Shown: piece by piece, positions 53,117 to 60,784 of the stretch
Layout: each line of letters begins with the position of its first letter
Numbering within the stretch: position 1 is the stretch's first letter
DNA from: Acidobacteriota bacterium
Lineage (GTDB): Bacteria; Acidobacteriota; Vicinamibacteria; Vicinamibacterales; CAVVIG01
Reading direction: 5' to 3'
NCBI GenBank assembly: GCA_003222395.1
Contig: QHWB01000041.1
Span: 1-64,000, forward strand
DNA length: 64,000 nt
The notes under the pieces: generated by a model
Database searches by the model: none
Seen by the model: only the letters and a program-made list of their open reading frames with translations
Told to the model about the DNA's origin: nothing
Made by a program: the position numbers and the translations under genes

Positions 53117-55603
53117 CTACAGCGTCTTCAGAAATGCGATCAGCGCGCGCTTGTCGTTGTCGCCCAGCCCCGGTTCTTCCCTGAAGTAGTCGGTCCCGAA
53201 GTAGTGGCCCTTGTTGACGACGAGGTCCTTGCACTTGCTGACGGCGAGCATGTCGTCGACGAGTCTGCCGAGCACCGTCGGCAGATCCTTGCTCGCCTTC
53301 AGCTCGTCCTTCGTGTGCTTCAACAGCGCAAGGATTCTTTTCTTGTGCGCTTCGCGCTCGGCCGGCGGCATCTCCGAGCCGAGCAGATCGATATTGGTGA
53401 TCAGTCCGATCGGCATCCCCTTCGGGAACGGACCGATCCTCACCGAGTAGCCGCTTCCGCCGAGGAACGGAAACAGCCGGCGCGACGCGCCGACGAGCGG
53501 ACGCAGGTAATCGGGAATGTAGCCTTCAGCGACGTCGAGGTAGCTGTCGGTGGTGATGCGATCGATGACGCCGACGCCGGGTCCGTTCTCATTCGCGAAC
53601 AGCGGATCCTTGTCGCGGCGTTCGGGCCAGAGCATCTGCTCGATTGAATCCTCGAACGATCGCATGCGCGCGTCGACCGACGGGCTCCACTCGAAGTGAC
53701 CGACGGTGTTGTTCTGCAGGAACGGCGCCGTCGACCAGAGGCTGATCAGCGACGCGGGCCGGATGAATCCGCGCCCACCGCCCGGCAGCGTGTAGTCGTA
53801 CTCGGCGCCGGTGACTGGATGGCGGATCCTGATCGACCCGACCGACGGCAGCGTCTTGTACGACTCGGACGAGAAGTTGTCCCAGACGTTGTCCCTGATC
53901 GCGTTGGTCGCCAGCGGACTGCAGGCGTTGATCCCGAGCAGCGTGATCGGCACGCGTAGCTCGGTCGAGAGATAGTTGCCTTTCAGGAAGTCGTCGCGCA
54001 GCACTTTCTCGCGCATCTGCGCCCTGAAGTCGTCGGTTTTCGTCCACGCCCAGTACGCGTTCCACGCGGTGAGATAACCCGGTCCATTTGCCCCCTCGAG
54101 ATCGAGCCCCGAGGGCAGCGGAGGGATGTCGCTCGAATGACAGCGGGCGCATCGGTCGGCGAAGACCACTTTGCCGCGCTGAAGCGTCGCCGCGTCTTCA
54201 GCGAGGTATCTCGGCCCGCCCGGCGCGTCTTTCAAATAATGGGGATCGGTGCTGCCGAGGAAGAAGCGCGCCATGTTCGGCGTCTGCATCTCTGTGGCCT
54301 GCCAGTAGACCGAGTTCTTCCGCGCCGTCTCGATCGGAATCGGCGAGATCGGCCGTCCGCCGATGACCGCCCGGAAATGCAGCAGCCACTCCTCGCTGAA
54401 CAGGCCGATGTTCAGGTACACACGGTTGAGGGCGCCGAGAGCGCCGACCGAATCGGACCCGTCCTTCAGCACGCGCGGCGTCCACGTCCTGCCCGGCCAG
54501 ACGAAGAACTGCGACAGCGGGTCGCCGGCCGGAACGAAATCGTTGAACTGCTTGTTGTTCAGTCCCCCGCCGGCGATCGTCTCCCTGCCCCATTTCTTCG
54601 CCTCGAGCATCCGCGGCATCAGGTTGTAGACCGCGTTCATCGAGCGGGGGTTATTGATGCTGTCGGTCGAGACGAGCGACGTGTCGAGCGTGCCGGGGCG
54701 CGAGACGTGCAGCGCCTGATAGAAGATGCTGCTCTCGTTCTTCTCGCCGCGCCAGTTGAAGACGCGATCCCACCAGAAGTACTGCGCGCCGACGTTGGAG
54801 CTGAGGTTCTCCCACTTCGGATTCTCCGGATCGTCGGGCGGCTTGATCGGATTCGGACCGACGTGGCAGAACGCGCACGACATGCCGACGCGGTACGGGC
54901 GCACCAGCTTGCTGTCGAAGTAGTACGACGGATCGTTGTAGAAGCGCTCCGAATTCCACCGCTGGCGCGCCTGCTCGTCGAAGTTCGGATTGGGAAGGAG
55001 TCGAAGGCCGACAATGCCGGTGGGCTCGCCGTAGTAAGAGCTGACCGGAACCGTCTTTCCCCGCGCGCCGATCTTCACGCCCGGGTACTTGGTGGCATCG
55101 GCAAACGGATCGGAAGGGCAGCTCGGATCGCGGGCGTCGAGCCACAGCCCGAAACGATTCGGATCGGGTCCGGTCGCTTCCTTGAAACACGGTTCGTTCA
55201 CCAGACCGAGATAGCGCCATCGGTTGTGGCGTCCGTAACCGGCGCCGTACGGCGAGTTCGGCTGATCGGGATGCGACGAGATCGTCTTGAGGAGATCGAA
55301 GGTTCCGATGCTGTCGATCGTCAGCCGGTCCCACAGCGTGTCGTTGCCGCCGGTCCACACGAGCCACATGTTGCGCCCTTCGATCTGCTGCGGCGTGAAC
55401 GTCGGTCGCCGGCCATCGACCAGGTTGTAGTCCATGTCGTGGAAATAGTCTTCACCCGCCGCGCGCAGCGATTCCGCCTTGACGCCCGCGCGCATCGCTT
55501 CATCGAGCACCGTGCCCGGTTTGGGTTCGTCCGGTCCGCAGCCGAAGAGGCCGGCTGCAATGATTGCTGCTCCACAGATCGATAGTGTGCGCCGAGACAT
55601 CAA
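53117..55603 (-). CDS. Large di-haem c-type cytochrome lipoprotein
   Basis: 828 residues. Lipobox FGC (Cys22); haem motifs CAFCH (243-247) and CARCH (485-489). The C-terminal third includes GFIRPASLISLWSTAPFLQN followed by NTVGHF, close to the RxP...LW...PFLHNGSVP signature of the RoxA/di-haem peroxidase superfamily. Likely periplasmic oxygenase, peroxidase or electron acceptor for the GMC enzyme, whose gene follows one base later. A TTGACA-type promoter and AAGGAG ribosome site precede it. About twice the length of simple di-haem cytochrome c peroxidases. Confidence 0.78.
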   Translation of the reverse strand: MMSRRTLSICGAAIIAAGLFGCGPDEPKPGTVLDEAMRAGVKAESLRAAGEDYFHDMDYNLVDGRRPTFTPQQIEGRNMWLVWTGGNDTLWDRLTIDSIGTFDLLKTISSHPDQPNSPYGAGYGRHNRWRYLGLVNEPCFKEATGPDPNRFGLWLDARDPSCPSDPFADATKYPGVKIGARGKTVPVSSYYGEPTGIVGLRLLPNPNFDEQARQRWNSERFYNDPSYYFDSKLVRPYRVGMSCAFCHVGPNPIKPPDDPENPKWENLSSNVGAQYFWWDRVFNWRGEKNESSIFYQALHVSRPGTLDTSLVSTDSINNPRSMNAVYNLMPRMLEAKKWGRETIAGGGLNNKQFNDFVPAGDPLSQFFVWPGRTWTPRVLKDGSDSVGALGALNRVYLNIGLFSEEWLLHFRAVIGGRPISPIPIETARKNSVYWQATEMQTPNMARFFLGSTDPHYLKDAPGGPRYLAEDAATLQRGKVVFADRCARCHSSDIPPLPSGLDLEGANGPGYLTAWNAYWAWTKTDDFRAQMREKVLRDDFLKGNYLSTELRVPITLLGINACSPLATNAIRDNVWDNFSSESYKTLPSVGSIRIRHPVTGAEYDYTLPGGGRGFIRPASLISLWSTAPFLQNNTVGHFEWSPSVDARMRSFEDSIEQMLWPERRDKDPLFANENGPGVGVIDRITTDSYLDVAEGYIPDYLRPLVGASRRLFPFLGGSGYSVRIGPFPKGMPIGLITNIDLLGSEMPPAEREAHKKRILALLKHTKDELKASKDLPTVLGRLVDDMLAVSKCKDLVVNKGHYFGTDYFREEPGLGDNDKRALIAFLKTL

Positions 55604-55630
55604 ACCGCTCCTTGCTGAGTGTGAGCCGTT

Positions 55631-55658
55631 ACGCTACTTGATACGCGTTAGATGTCAA
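55631..55658 (-). promoter_or_regulatory. Likely promoter of the di-haem cytochrome/GMC operon
   Basis: On the minus strand a perfect TTGACA (55658-55653) is followed 16 bp later by TAGCGT (55636-55631), then 27 bp to the ATG with AAGGAG in between. The -10 is weak. The 204-bp gap also holds the upstream region of the divergent Old Yellow Enzyme gene, with a GTGCGC/GCGCAC-rich hairpin near 55750-55770. Confidence 0.45.
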
Positions 55659-55807
55659 GACAGCGGCGCATGACTCGAACGCGCACGAGGGCGATCGATG
55701 ACGGGCGACTTTACATTCTTGCGTCGATAAGCAAACCGCGTATTGTGCGCGCGCACTCGTGCGCATAAGATCGCCGCTCTCCAAAACTCAGAACGGACCA
55801 CACACAT

Positions 55808-57133
55808 ATGGCTGACCTGATCTTCGAGCCGCTCTCGTTCAAGAACCTCGTCGTCAAGAACCGGATCTTCCGGTCGAACATCGCGGGCCGTCTCGATAAT
55901 TACGACGGCTCGGGCAATCAGGCACGAATCAACTGGGAGGTGAAGTTCGCGCGCGGCGGCGTCGGCGCGATCATCTCGTCGTTCGTGCCCGTCCACCCGC
56001 GAGGGCGGATCCTGCCGAATTACGCGACGATCGACCGCGACGATCGCATCCCGTTCTGGAAGGCGCTCGGTCAGGCGGTTCACAAGTACGACTGCAAGTA
56101 CATCCTTCAGCTCAGCCACGGTGGGCGTCAGCGTGACGTGCCCGGCATCGAATACCCGATTGGACAGAGTTCGACCGACAGGGCCGATCCGCTGCACGGG
56201 TTCGAATGCCAGCGGATGTCGATCGACGACATTCACGAAGTCGTGAACGCCTTTGCCGAAGGCGCGCGCCGCGCGCGCGCGGCCGGCCTCGACGGCGTGG
56301 AGCTGCACGGCGCGAACGGTTATCTCATCACCCAGTTCCTCAGTTCGGCCATCAACGATCGGACCGACGAGTACGGCGAGTCGCTGCAGAACCGCGCGCG
56401 CTTCGTCATCGAGATCGTCCAGGCGATCCGCAGGAAGGTCGGCAACGACTTCCACCTGCAGATGAAGATCAGCGCCACCGACCACAACAACGCGCTGGCG
56501 TTCCTGAAATTCGAAGGCGCCGGCAACACCGTCGACGACTCGATTCAGGTGTGCAAGTGGCTGATCGACGCCGGCGTCGACAGCATTCACGTCTCGACCG
56601 GCAGCTCGTTTCCGCATCCGCGGAATCCGGCGGGCAGCGATTTCCCGGTCGAGGTCCTCAGCAACACGTACGAGCAGCTCGTTTCGAGTGGCACGCACAC
56701 GTTCCGCAACTTCGTCTTGTTCCGCGGCGCCATCACGGGAGACCTGTTCCGACAGCAGTGGCTCAGCGCCGGCGTGCCGGCCGATCAGATCGAAGGGCTG
56801 ACGCTGCCGGACGCCCGGAAGATCAAGCAGGCGGTCAACGTGCCGGTCCTGTGCACCGGCGGCTTCCAGACGGCGTCCCTCATCCGCGACGCGATCAAGC
56901 GCGGCGACTGCGACGGCGTCAGCATCGCGCGGCCGCTCGTCGCGAACAACGATCTCGTGAATCAGTTCGCGGCCGGCAAGGATCGCGCGGACAAGCCGTG
57001 CACGTACTGCAACAAATGCCTCGTGCACGTCGTGGAGCACCCGATCGGGTGCTATGAAGAGAGCCGTTACAAGAGCCGGGAAGAGATGATCGCCGAGGTG
57101 ATGTCGGTCTTCTCGCCGCCGACGTTCCAATGA
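55808..57133 (+). CDS. Old Yellow Enzyme-family NADH:flavin oxidoreductase with a [4Fe-4S] motif
   Basis: 441 residues, no signal peptide, so cytoplasmic. TIM-barrel landmarks: LIFEPLSFKNLVVKNRIFRS, ILQLSHGGRQ, DGVELHGANGYLITQFLSSA with NDRTDEYG, and CDGVSIARPLVAN. C398-x2-C401-x2-C404-x10-C415 near the C-terminus matches the FeS motif of 2,4-dienoyl-CoA reductase and trimethylamine dehydrogenase relatives, though the second flavin domain of those enzymes is absent. It would reduce enones or enoates, or oxidise an amine, with FMN. Its gene overlaps the next cytochrome gene by 4 bp. Confidence 0.83.
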   Translation: MADLIFEPLSFKNLVVKNRIFRSNIAGRLDNYDGSGNQARINWEVKFARGGVGAIISSFVPVHPRGRILPNYATIDRDDRIPFWKALGQAVHKYDCKYILQLSHGGRQRDVPGIEYPIGQSSTDRADPLHGFECQRMSIDDIHEVVNAFAEGARRARAAGLDGVELHGANGYLITQFLSSAINDRTDEYGESLQNRARFVIEIVQAIRRKVGNDFHLQMKISATDHNNALAFLKFEGAGNTVDDSIQVCKWLIDAGVDSIHVSTGSSFPHPRNPAGSDFPVEVLSNTYEQLVSSGTHTFRNFVLFRGAITGDLFRQQWLSAGVPADQIEGLTLPDARKIKQAVNVPVLCTGGFQTASLIRDAIKRGDCDGVSIARPLVANNDLVNQFAAGKDRADKPCTYCNKCLVHVVEHPIGCYEESRYKSREEMIAEVMSVFSPPTFQ

Positions 57134-58620
57134 AAGCGATCGTTCGCAGAAGTCTGGGCGTGCTCGTGGCGGTGCTCGCCGTCGTGACGCTCTGGGTGGT
57201 GGTGTCGCTTTCGATCGACCGCCCCGTGACCTACGACGAGATCACCGATCACTTCAAGTACGGATCGATTGGCAGCGAGCCCGGCGTGTCGCTGCTGCAG
57301 CCGGTCGGCGGCGTTCTGCCGCCGTATTCGGTCTTCAGCGCGCTGCCGTCGATTTGTCCGGAGAAGCTGCCGGGCGGGTACGCGTCGCTCGGGTTCGTGT
57401 TCGAGCCGGGCCACGATCTGCCGGTCGGCGTCTCGCGCCGGCGCCGCATCGGCATCGATCACGTCGGCCTCAATTGCGCCGTCTGCCACACGAGCACGGT
57501 CCGCGACACGCCGACCGCTTCGCCCCGCGTCGTCCTCGGAATGCCGGCGGCCGAGCTCGACCTGCAGTCGTTCGTGCAGTTCGTGCTCGACTGCACGCTC
57601 GACAACCGGACGACATCCGAGGCGGTCCTCGGGCACGTGAAGCAGATGCGCGATCCGCCGTCGCTCTTCGAGCGGACGCTCATTCGCTTCGGCGGGCTCG
57701 TCGATCGGGTGAAGGTGCAGACGCTTGCGCTCAGGAACCGCATCGCGCCGATCCTCGAGGACAGCGTGCCGAAGTGGGGGCGCGGCCGCGTCGACACGTT
57801 CAATCCGTACAAGGCGATCCAGTTCAACTGGCGCCTCGATCGGCTGCCGTCGGGTGAAATCGTCGGCGCGTCGGATTTCCCGTCGGTCTGGAATCAGAAG
57901 CCACGCGAGGGGATGCACCTGCACTGGGACGGCGACAACGACTCGGTCGACGAACGGAACCTGAGCGCGGCGCTCGGCGCGGGCGTGACGCCCGTCACGG
58001 TCGACCACGCGGCGCTCAAGCGCGTGCGCGACTGGATCTGGACGCTGCCGCCGCCGAAGTATCCGTATCCAATCGACCAGACGCTCGCCTCGCGCGGCGC
58101 CGGCGTCTATCAGGAACATTGCCTGCAGTGTCACGGCGGCAGCCGCTTCCGCGAAGGGGTCGTCGAAGGGCGTCTCGTCGGCCAGATCGACGACATCGAC
58201 CGCATCGGCACCGATCGGCATCGACTCGATTCATATACGTACGTGTTCGCGTCGAACCAGTACGCGCTCTATCCCGAGTCGCAGTACCGGTTCACGCATT
58301 TCCGCAAGACGCGCGGCTACGCGAACCAGCCGCTCGACGGTATCTGGCTGCGCGGACCGTACCTGCACAACGGATCGGTGCCGACGCTTCGCGCGCTCCT
58401 CGACGCGCCAGAGCAGCGGCCGAAGGCGTTCTACCGCGGCTACGACGTCTTTGATCGATCCGGCGTCGGGTTCGTGTGGGACGTGAAGGAAGCCGACGGC
58501 CGAGCCTTTTTCGCGTACAACACCGCGTTACCTGGCAACGGCAATGGCGGTCACTTGTACGGGACGAATCTGCCGGACGCGGACAAGCAGGCGATCGTCG
58601 AGTACCTGAAGACGTTTTGA
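57130..58620 (+). CDS. Di-haem c-type protein, RoxA/di-haem-oxygenase-like
   Basis: 496 residues. An N-terminal helix (about 8-28) anchors or exports it. Haem motifs CAVCH (116-120) and CLQCH (331-335). Between and after them: WGRGRVDTFNPYKA, GMHLHWDGDNDSVDERNLSA, DRIGTDRHRLDSYTY and LDGIWLRGPYLHNGSVPTLR. The last element is shared with RoxA-type rubber oxygenases and other di-haem enzymes (from memory). Likely periplasmic. A paralogue with the same landmarks is encoded at 59.3-60.8 kb. Substrate unknown: peroxide, hydrocarbon or lipid are all possible. Confidence 0.78.
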   Translation: MKAIVRRSLGVLVAVLAVVTLWVVVSLSIDRPVTYDEITDHFKYGSIGSEPGVSLLQPVGGVLPPYSVFSALPSICPEKLPGGYASLGFVFEPGHDLPVGVSRRRRIGIDHVGLNCAVCHTSTVRDTPTASPRVVLGMPAAELDLQSFVQFVLDCTLDNRTTSEAVLGHVKQMRDPPSLFERTLIRFGGLVDRVKVQTLALRNRIAPILEDSVPKWGRGRVDTFNPYKAIQFNWRLDRLPSGEIVGASDFPSVWNQKPREGMHLHWDGDNDSVDERNLSAALGAGVTPVTVDHAALKRVRDWIWTLPPPKYPYPIDQTLASRGAGVYQEHCLQCHGGSRFREGVVEGRLVGQIDDIDRIGTDRHRLDSYTYVFASNQYALYPESQYRFTHFRKTRGYANQPLDGIWLRGPYLHNGSVPTLRALLDAPEQRPKAFYRGYDVFDRSGVGFVWDVKEADGRAFFAYNTALPGNGNGGHLYGTNLPDADKQAIVEYLKTF

Positions 58621-58624
58621 TGCG

Positions 58625-58735
58625 ATTTCTGATTGCAGATTTCAGATTTTAGATTGCAGAGTGCGGATTGAATTGCAAGGCCAAACCTGCAATCTGCAAT
58701 CTGCAATCTGCAATCTGCAATCTGCAATCTGCAAT
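58625..58735. repeat. Hairpin of TGCAATC 7-bp units
   Basis: Nearly seven copies of TGCAATC (58688-58735) are preceded by a left arm with ATTGCAGATTTCAGATTTTA and GATTGCAGAG, so the whole can fold back. It ends two bases before the GAGGGG ribosome site of the next gene, so a hairpin in the mRNA leader could hide or expose that site. Confidence 0.82.
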
Positions 58736-58747
58736 GAGGGGATTCCT

Positions 58748-59176
58748 ATGGCAGGTCTGTGGTTCAAACGCGTGACGTGGCTCGGCATCCTCGCCAACTT
58801 CGGCCTCGCCGTTCCGACGCTCCTTGCGCCGGAATTCATGATTCGGCTGATCGGCATCCCCACCGCGACTCCCGTGATGTGGCCGCAGTTCGCGGCGCTG
58901 CTGCTGATTCTGCTCAGCATCTTCTACATGCCGGGCGCCAACGACTACGTGCGCTATCGGGCGACGGCGTGGACGGCGGTCTTCTCGAGGCTGGCCGGCG
59001 TCATCTTCTTCGTCGGCTTCCAGAGCCGCGAGTACCACATGTTCGGCTACTTCGATTTGGTGTTCTTCGTTCCGGAAGTGGTTCTCTTGACAGTCGCAAC
59101 GAGATCGATCGCCAACGTCGCTACCACGGAGGCCACGACGGGCACGGAGAAGATCGAGCAGTACGCGAAGGTTTGA
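58748..59176 (+). CDS. Small four-helix membrane protein of unknown function
   Basis: 142 residues with four hydrophobic segments: VTWLGILANFGLAVPTLLAP, MWPQFAALLLILLSIFYMPG, TAVFSRLAGVIFFVGF and YFDLVFFVPEVVLLTVAT. It lies between two paralogous di-haem genes and after a GAGGGG ribosome site. No family is recognised; the position suggests an inner-membrane partner of the di-haem proteins. Soluble C-terminal tail about 25 residues. Confidence 0.65.
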   Translation: MAGLWFKRVTWLGILANFGLAVPTLLAPEFMIRLIGIPTATPVMWPQFAALLLILLSIFYMPGANDYVRYRATAWTAVFSRLAGVIFFVGFQSREYHMFGYFDLVFFVPEVVLLTVATRSIANVATTEATTGTEKIEQYAKV

Positions 59177-59231
59177 TCTGCCGTGTCCTCTATGGTGGCG
59201 AGTTCCGTAATGGATAGTTGCGCGGACTAGT

Positions 59232-59272
59232 AACCAGCAACCAGCAACCAGCAACCAGCAACCAGCAACCAG
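59232..59272. repeat. AACCAGC tandem repeat before the second di-haem gene
   Basis: Just under six copies of AACCAGC in a row end 7 bp before the ATG, in the position of a ribosome site, which is otherwise absent. The unit equals the CCAGCAA units at 14.1 and 18.7 kb. Confidence 0.85.
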
Positions 59273-59279
59273 ACCTGAT

Positions 59280-60767
59280 ATGACCCTCGTGACCGACCGG
59301 ACCGCCGCCTTCAAATCGTCCCGCTTCCGCGTCATCTCTGGCGCGCTGCTCGTGCTGGCGATCGTCGGCGGCGTGTTCGCCTACAACCATTTCTTCCGCA
59401 CCGAGCCGGCGCCCTTCTTCGCCTCCGACGAGGATCATTTCCTCTTCGGGTCGATCGGCACCGAAGAAACCGACGGCATTCCGTACTGGATCTGGCTCGT
59501 CCTCCCGCGCATTTTCCCCGAGTATCTTCCGGCGCCTGGGGGGTATGCCTCGCTCGGCGTCCTCAGCAAGGACGGCCACGAGATGCCGGTCGGCTTTTCG
59601 AAGGTGACGATCGGGTTCGAGCGCGTCGGCATCAACTGCGCGATTTGTCATGCGGCCAGCTATCGCCTGCGCCCTGACGATCCGCCGACTGTGGTGGCCG
59701 CCGCGGCCTCGCATCAGATGGCGCCGCAGCAGTACGTGAGGTTTCTGTTCGCGTGCGCGTCCGATCCCAGGTTCAGCGCCGACACGATCATGGCCGAGAT
59801 CGCGAAGAACTATCGTCTGCCGCTCACCGAGCGGCTGCTCTATCGGTTCGCGATCATCCCCGGCACCAGGCGCGCGATTCTGCGCCTCAAGAATCAGGAC
59901 GCGTGGATGAACGATCGACCCGACTGGGGCAGAGGACGGATCGATCCGTTCAACCCGGTGAAGTTCGGCCGGCTCGCGCAGCAGGTGGACGCGACGATCG
60001 GCAACTCGGACATGCAGCCGGTGTGGAACCTGAACGCGCACGCCGGCGGCGTGTTTCACTGGGACGGCCTGAACACGAATCTGCAGGAAGTGGTGTTGTC
60101 GTCGGCCATCGGCGACGGCGCGAACAATAAGTGGGTCGATCGCGACTTCAGCCGGTGGAACGAGACGGATCCGCGCAGGATGTCGAGCCTGCGGCGCATT
60201 CAGAACTTCATCGGCGCCGCGAAGCCGCCGAAGTATCCGCTGCCGATCGATGCGACGCTCGCGGCGGCGGGCGCAACGGTATTTCAAGGTGAGTGCGCGT
60301 CGTGCCACGCCTTTGGCGGCGCGCGGACCGGCGCGCTGATTCCGCTCGAGGAGATCGGCACCGATCGCCACCGGCTCGACATGTGGACGCCGGCGTCTGC
60401 GGCCGCCTACAACGCGTACGGCGAGGGTCACGCGTGGAAGTTCTCGCGGTTCCGCAGCACGAAGGGCTACGCCTCGGTGCCGCTCGACGGCATCTGGCTG
60501 CGCGCGCCGTACCTGCACAACGGATCGGTTCCTTCGCTCGGCGATCTCCTGAAGCCGGCCGCGAGCCGGCCGACCGGTTTTTGGCGCGGGTACGACGTGT
60601 TCGACCCGATCTCGGTCGGATTCGTGACCGCCGGACGCGAGGCCGAGCGCGCCGGCACGTGGTTCGACACGACGCGGCCCGGCAACAGCAACGCCGGCCA
60701 TGCGTACGGCACGATGCTTCCGGCCGATAAGAAGCGTGAGCTGATTGAGTATTTAAGAACCTTCTAG
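59280..60767 (+). CDS. Di-haem c-type protein, paralogue of the 57.1 kb gene
   Basis: 495 residues. N-terminal helix about residues 18-36; CAICH (120-124) and CASCH (339-343). Landmarks match the paralogue: WGRGRIDPFNPVKFG, GVFHWDGLNTNLQEVVLSSA, EIGTDRHRLDMWTP, LDGIWLRAPYLHNGSVPSLG. The start codon follows a 7-bp tandem repeat with no clear ribosome site; GTG at 59289 is another option. Duplicate di-haem proteins may act as consecutive enzymes or as enzyme and electron donor. Periplasmic by its N-terminal anchor. Confidence 0.78.
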   Translation: MTLVTDRTAAFKSSRFRVISGALLVLAIVGGVFAYNHFFRTEPAPFFASDEDHFLFGSIGTEETDGIPYWIWLVLPRIFPEYLPAPGGYASLGVLSKDGHEMPVGFSKVTIGFERVGINCAICHAASYRLRPDDPPTVVAAAASHQMAPQQYVRFLFACASDPRFSADTIMAEIAKNYRLPLTERLLYRFAIIPGTRRAILRLKNQDAWMNDRPDWGRGRIDPFNPVKFGRLAQQVDATIGNSDMQPVWNLNAHAGGVFHWDGLNTNLQEVVLSSAIGDGANNKWVDRDFSRWNETDPRRMSSLRRIQNFIGAAKPPKYPLPIDATLAAAGATVFQGECASCHAFGGARTGALIPLEEIGTDRHRLDMWTPASAAAYNAYGEGHAWKFSRFRSTKGYASVPLDGIWLRAPYLHNGSVPSLGDLLKPAASRPTGFWRGYDVFDPISVGFVTAGREAERAGTWFDTTRPGNSNAGHAYGTMLPADKKRELIEYLRTF

Positions 60768-60784
60768 GTGCTGGGTAACAAAGA

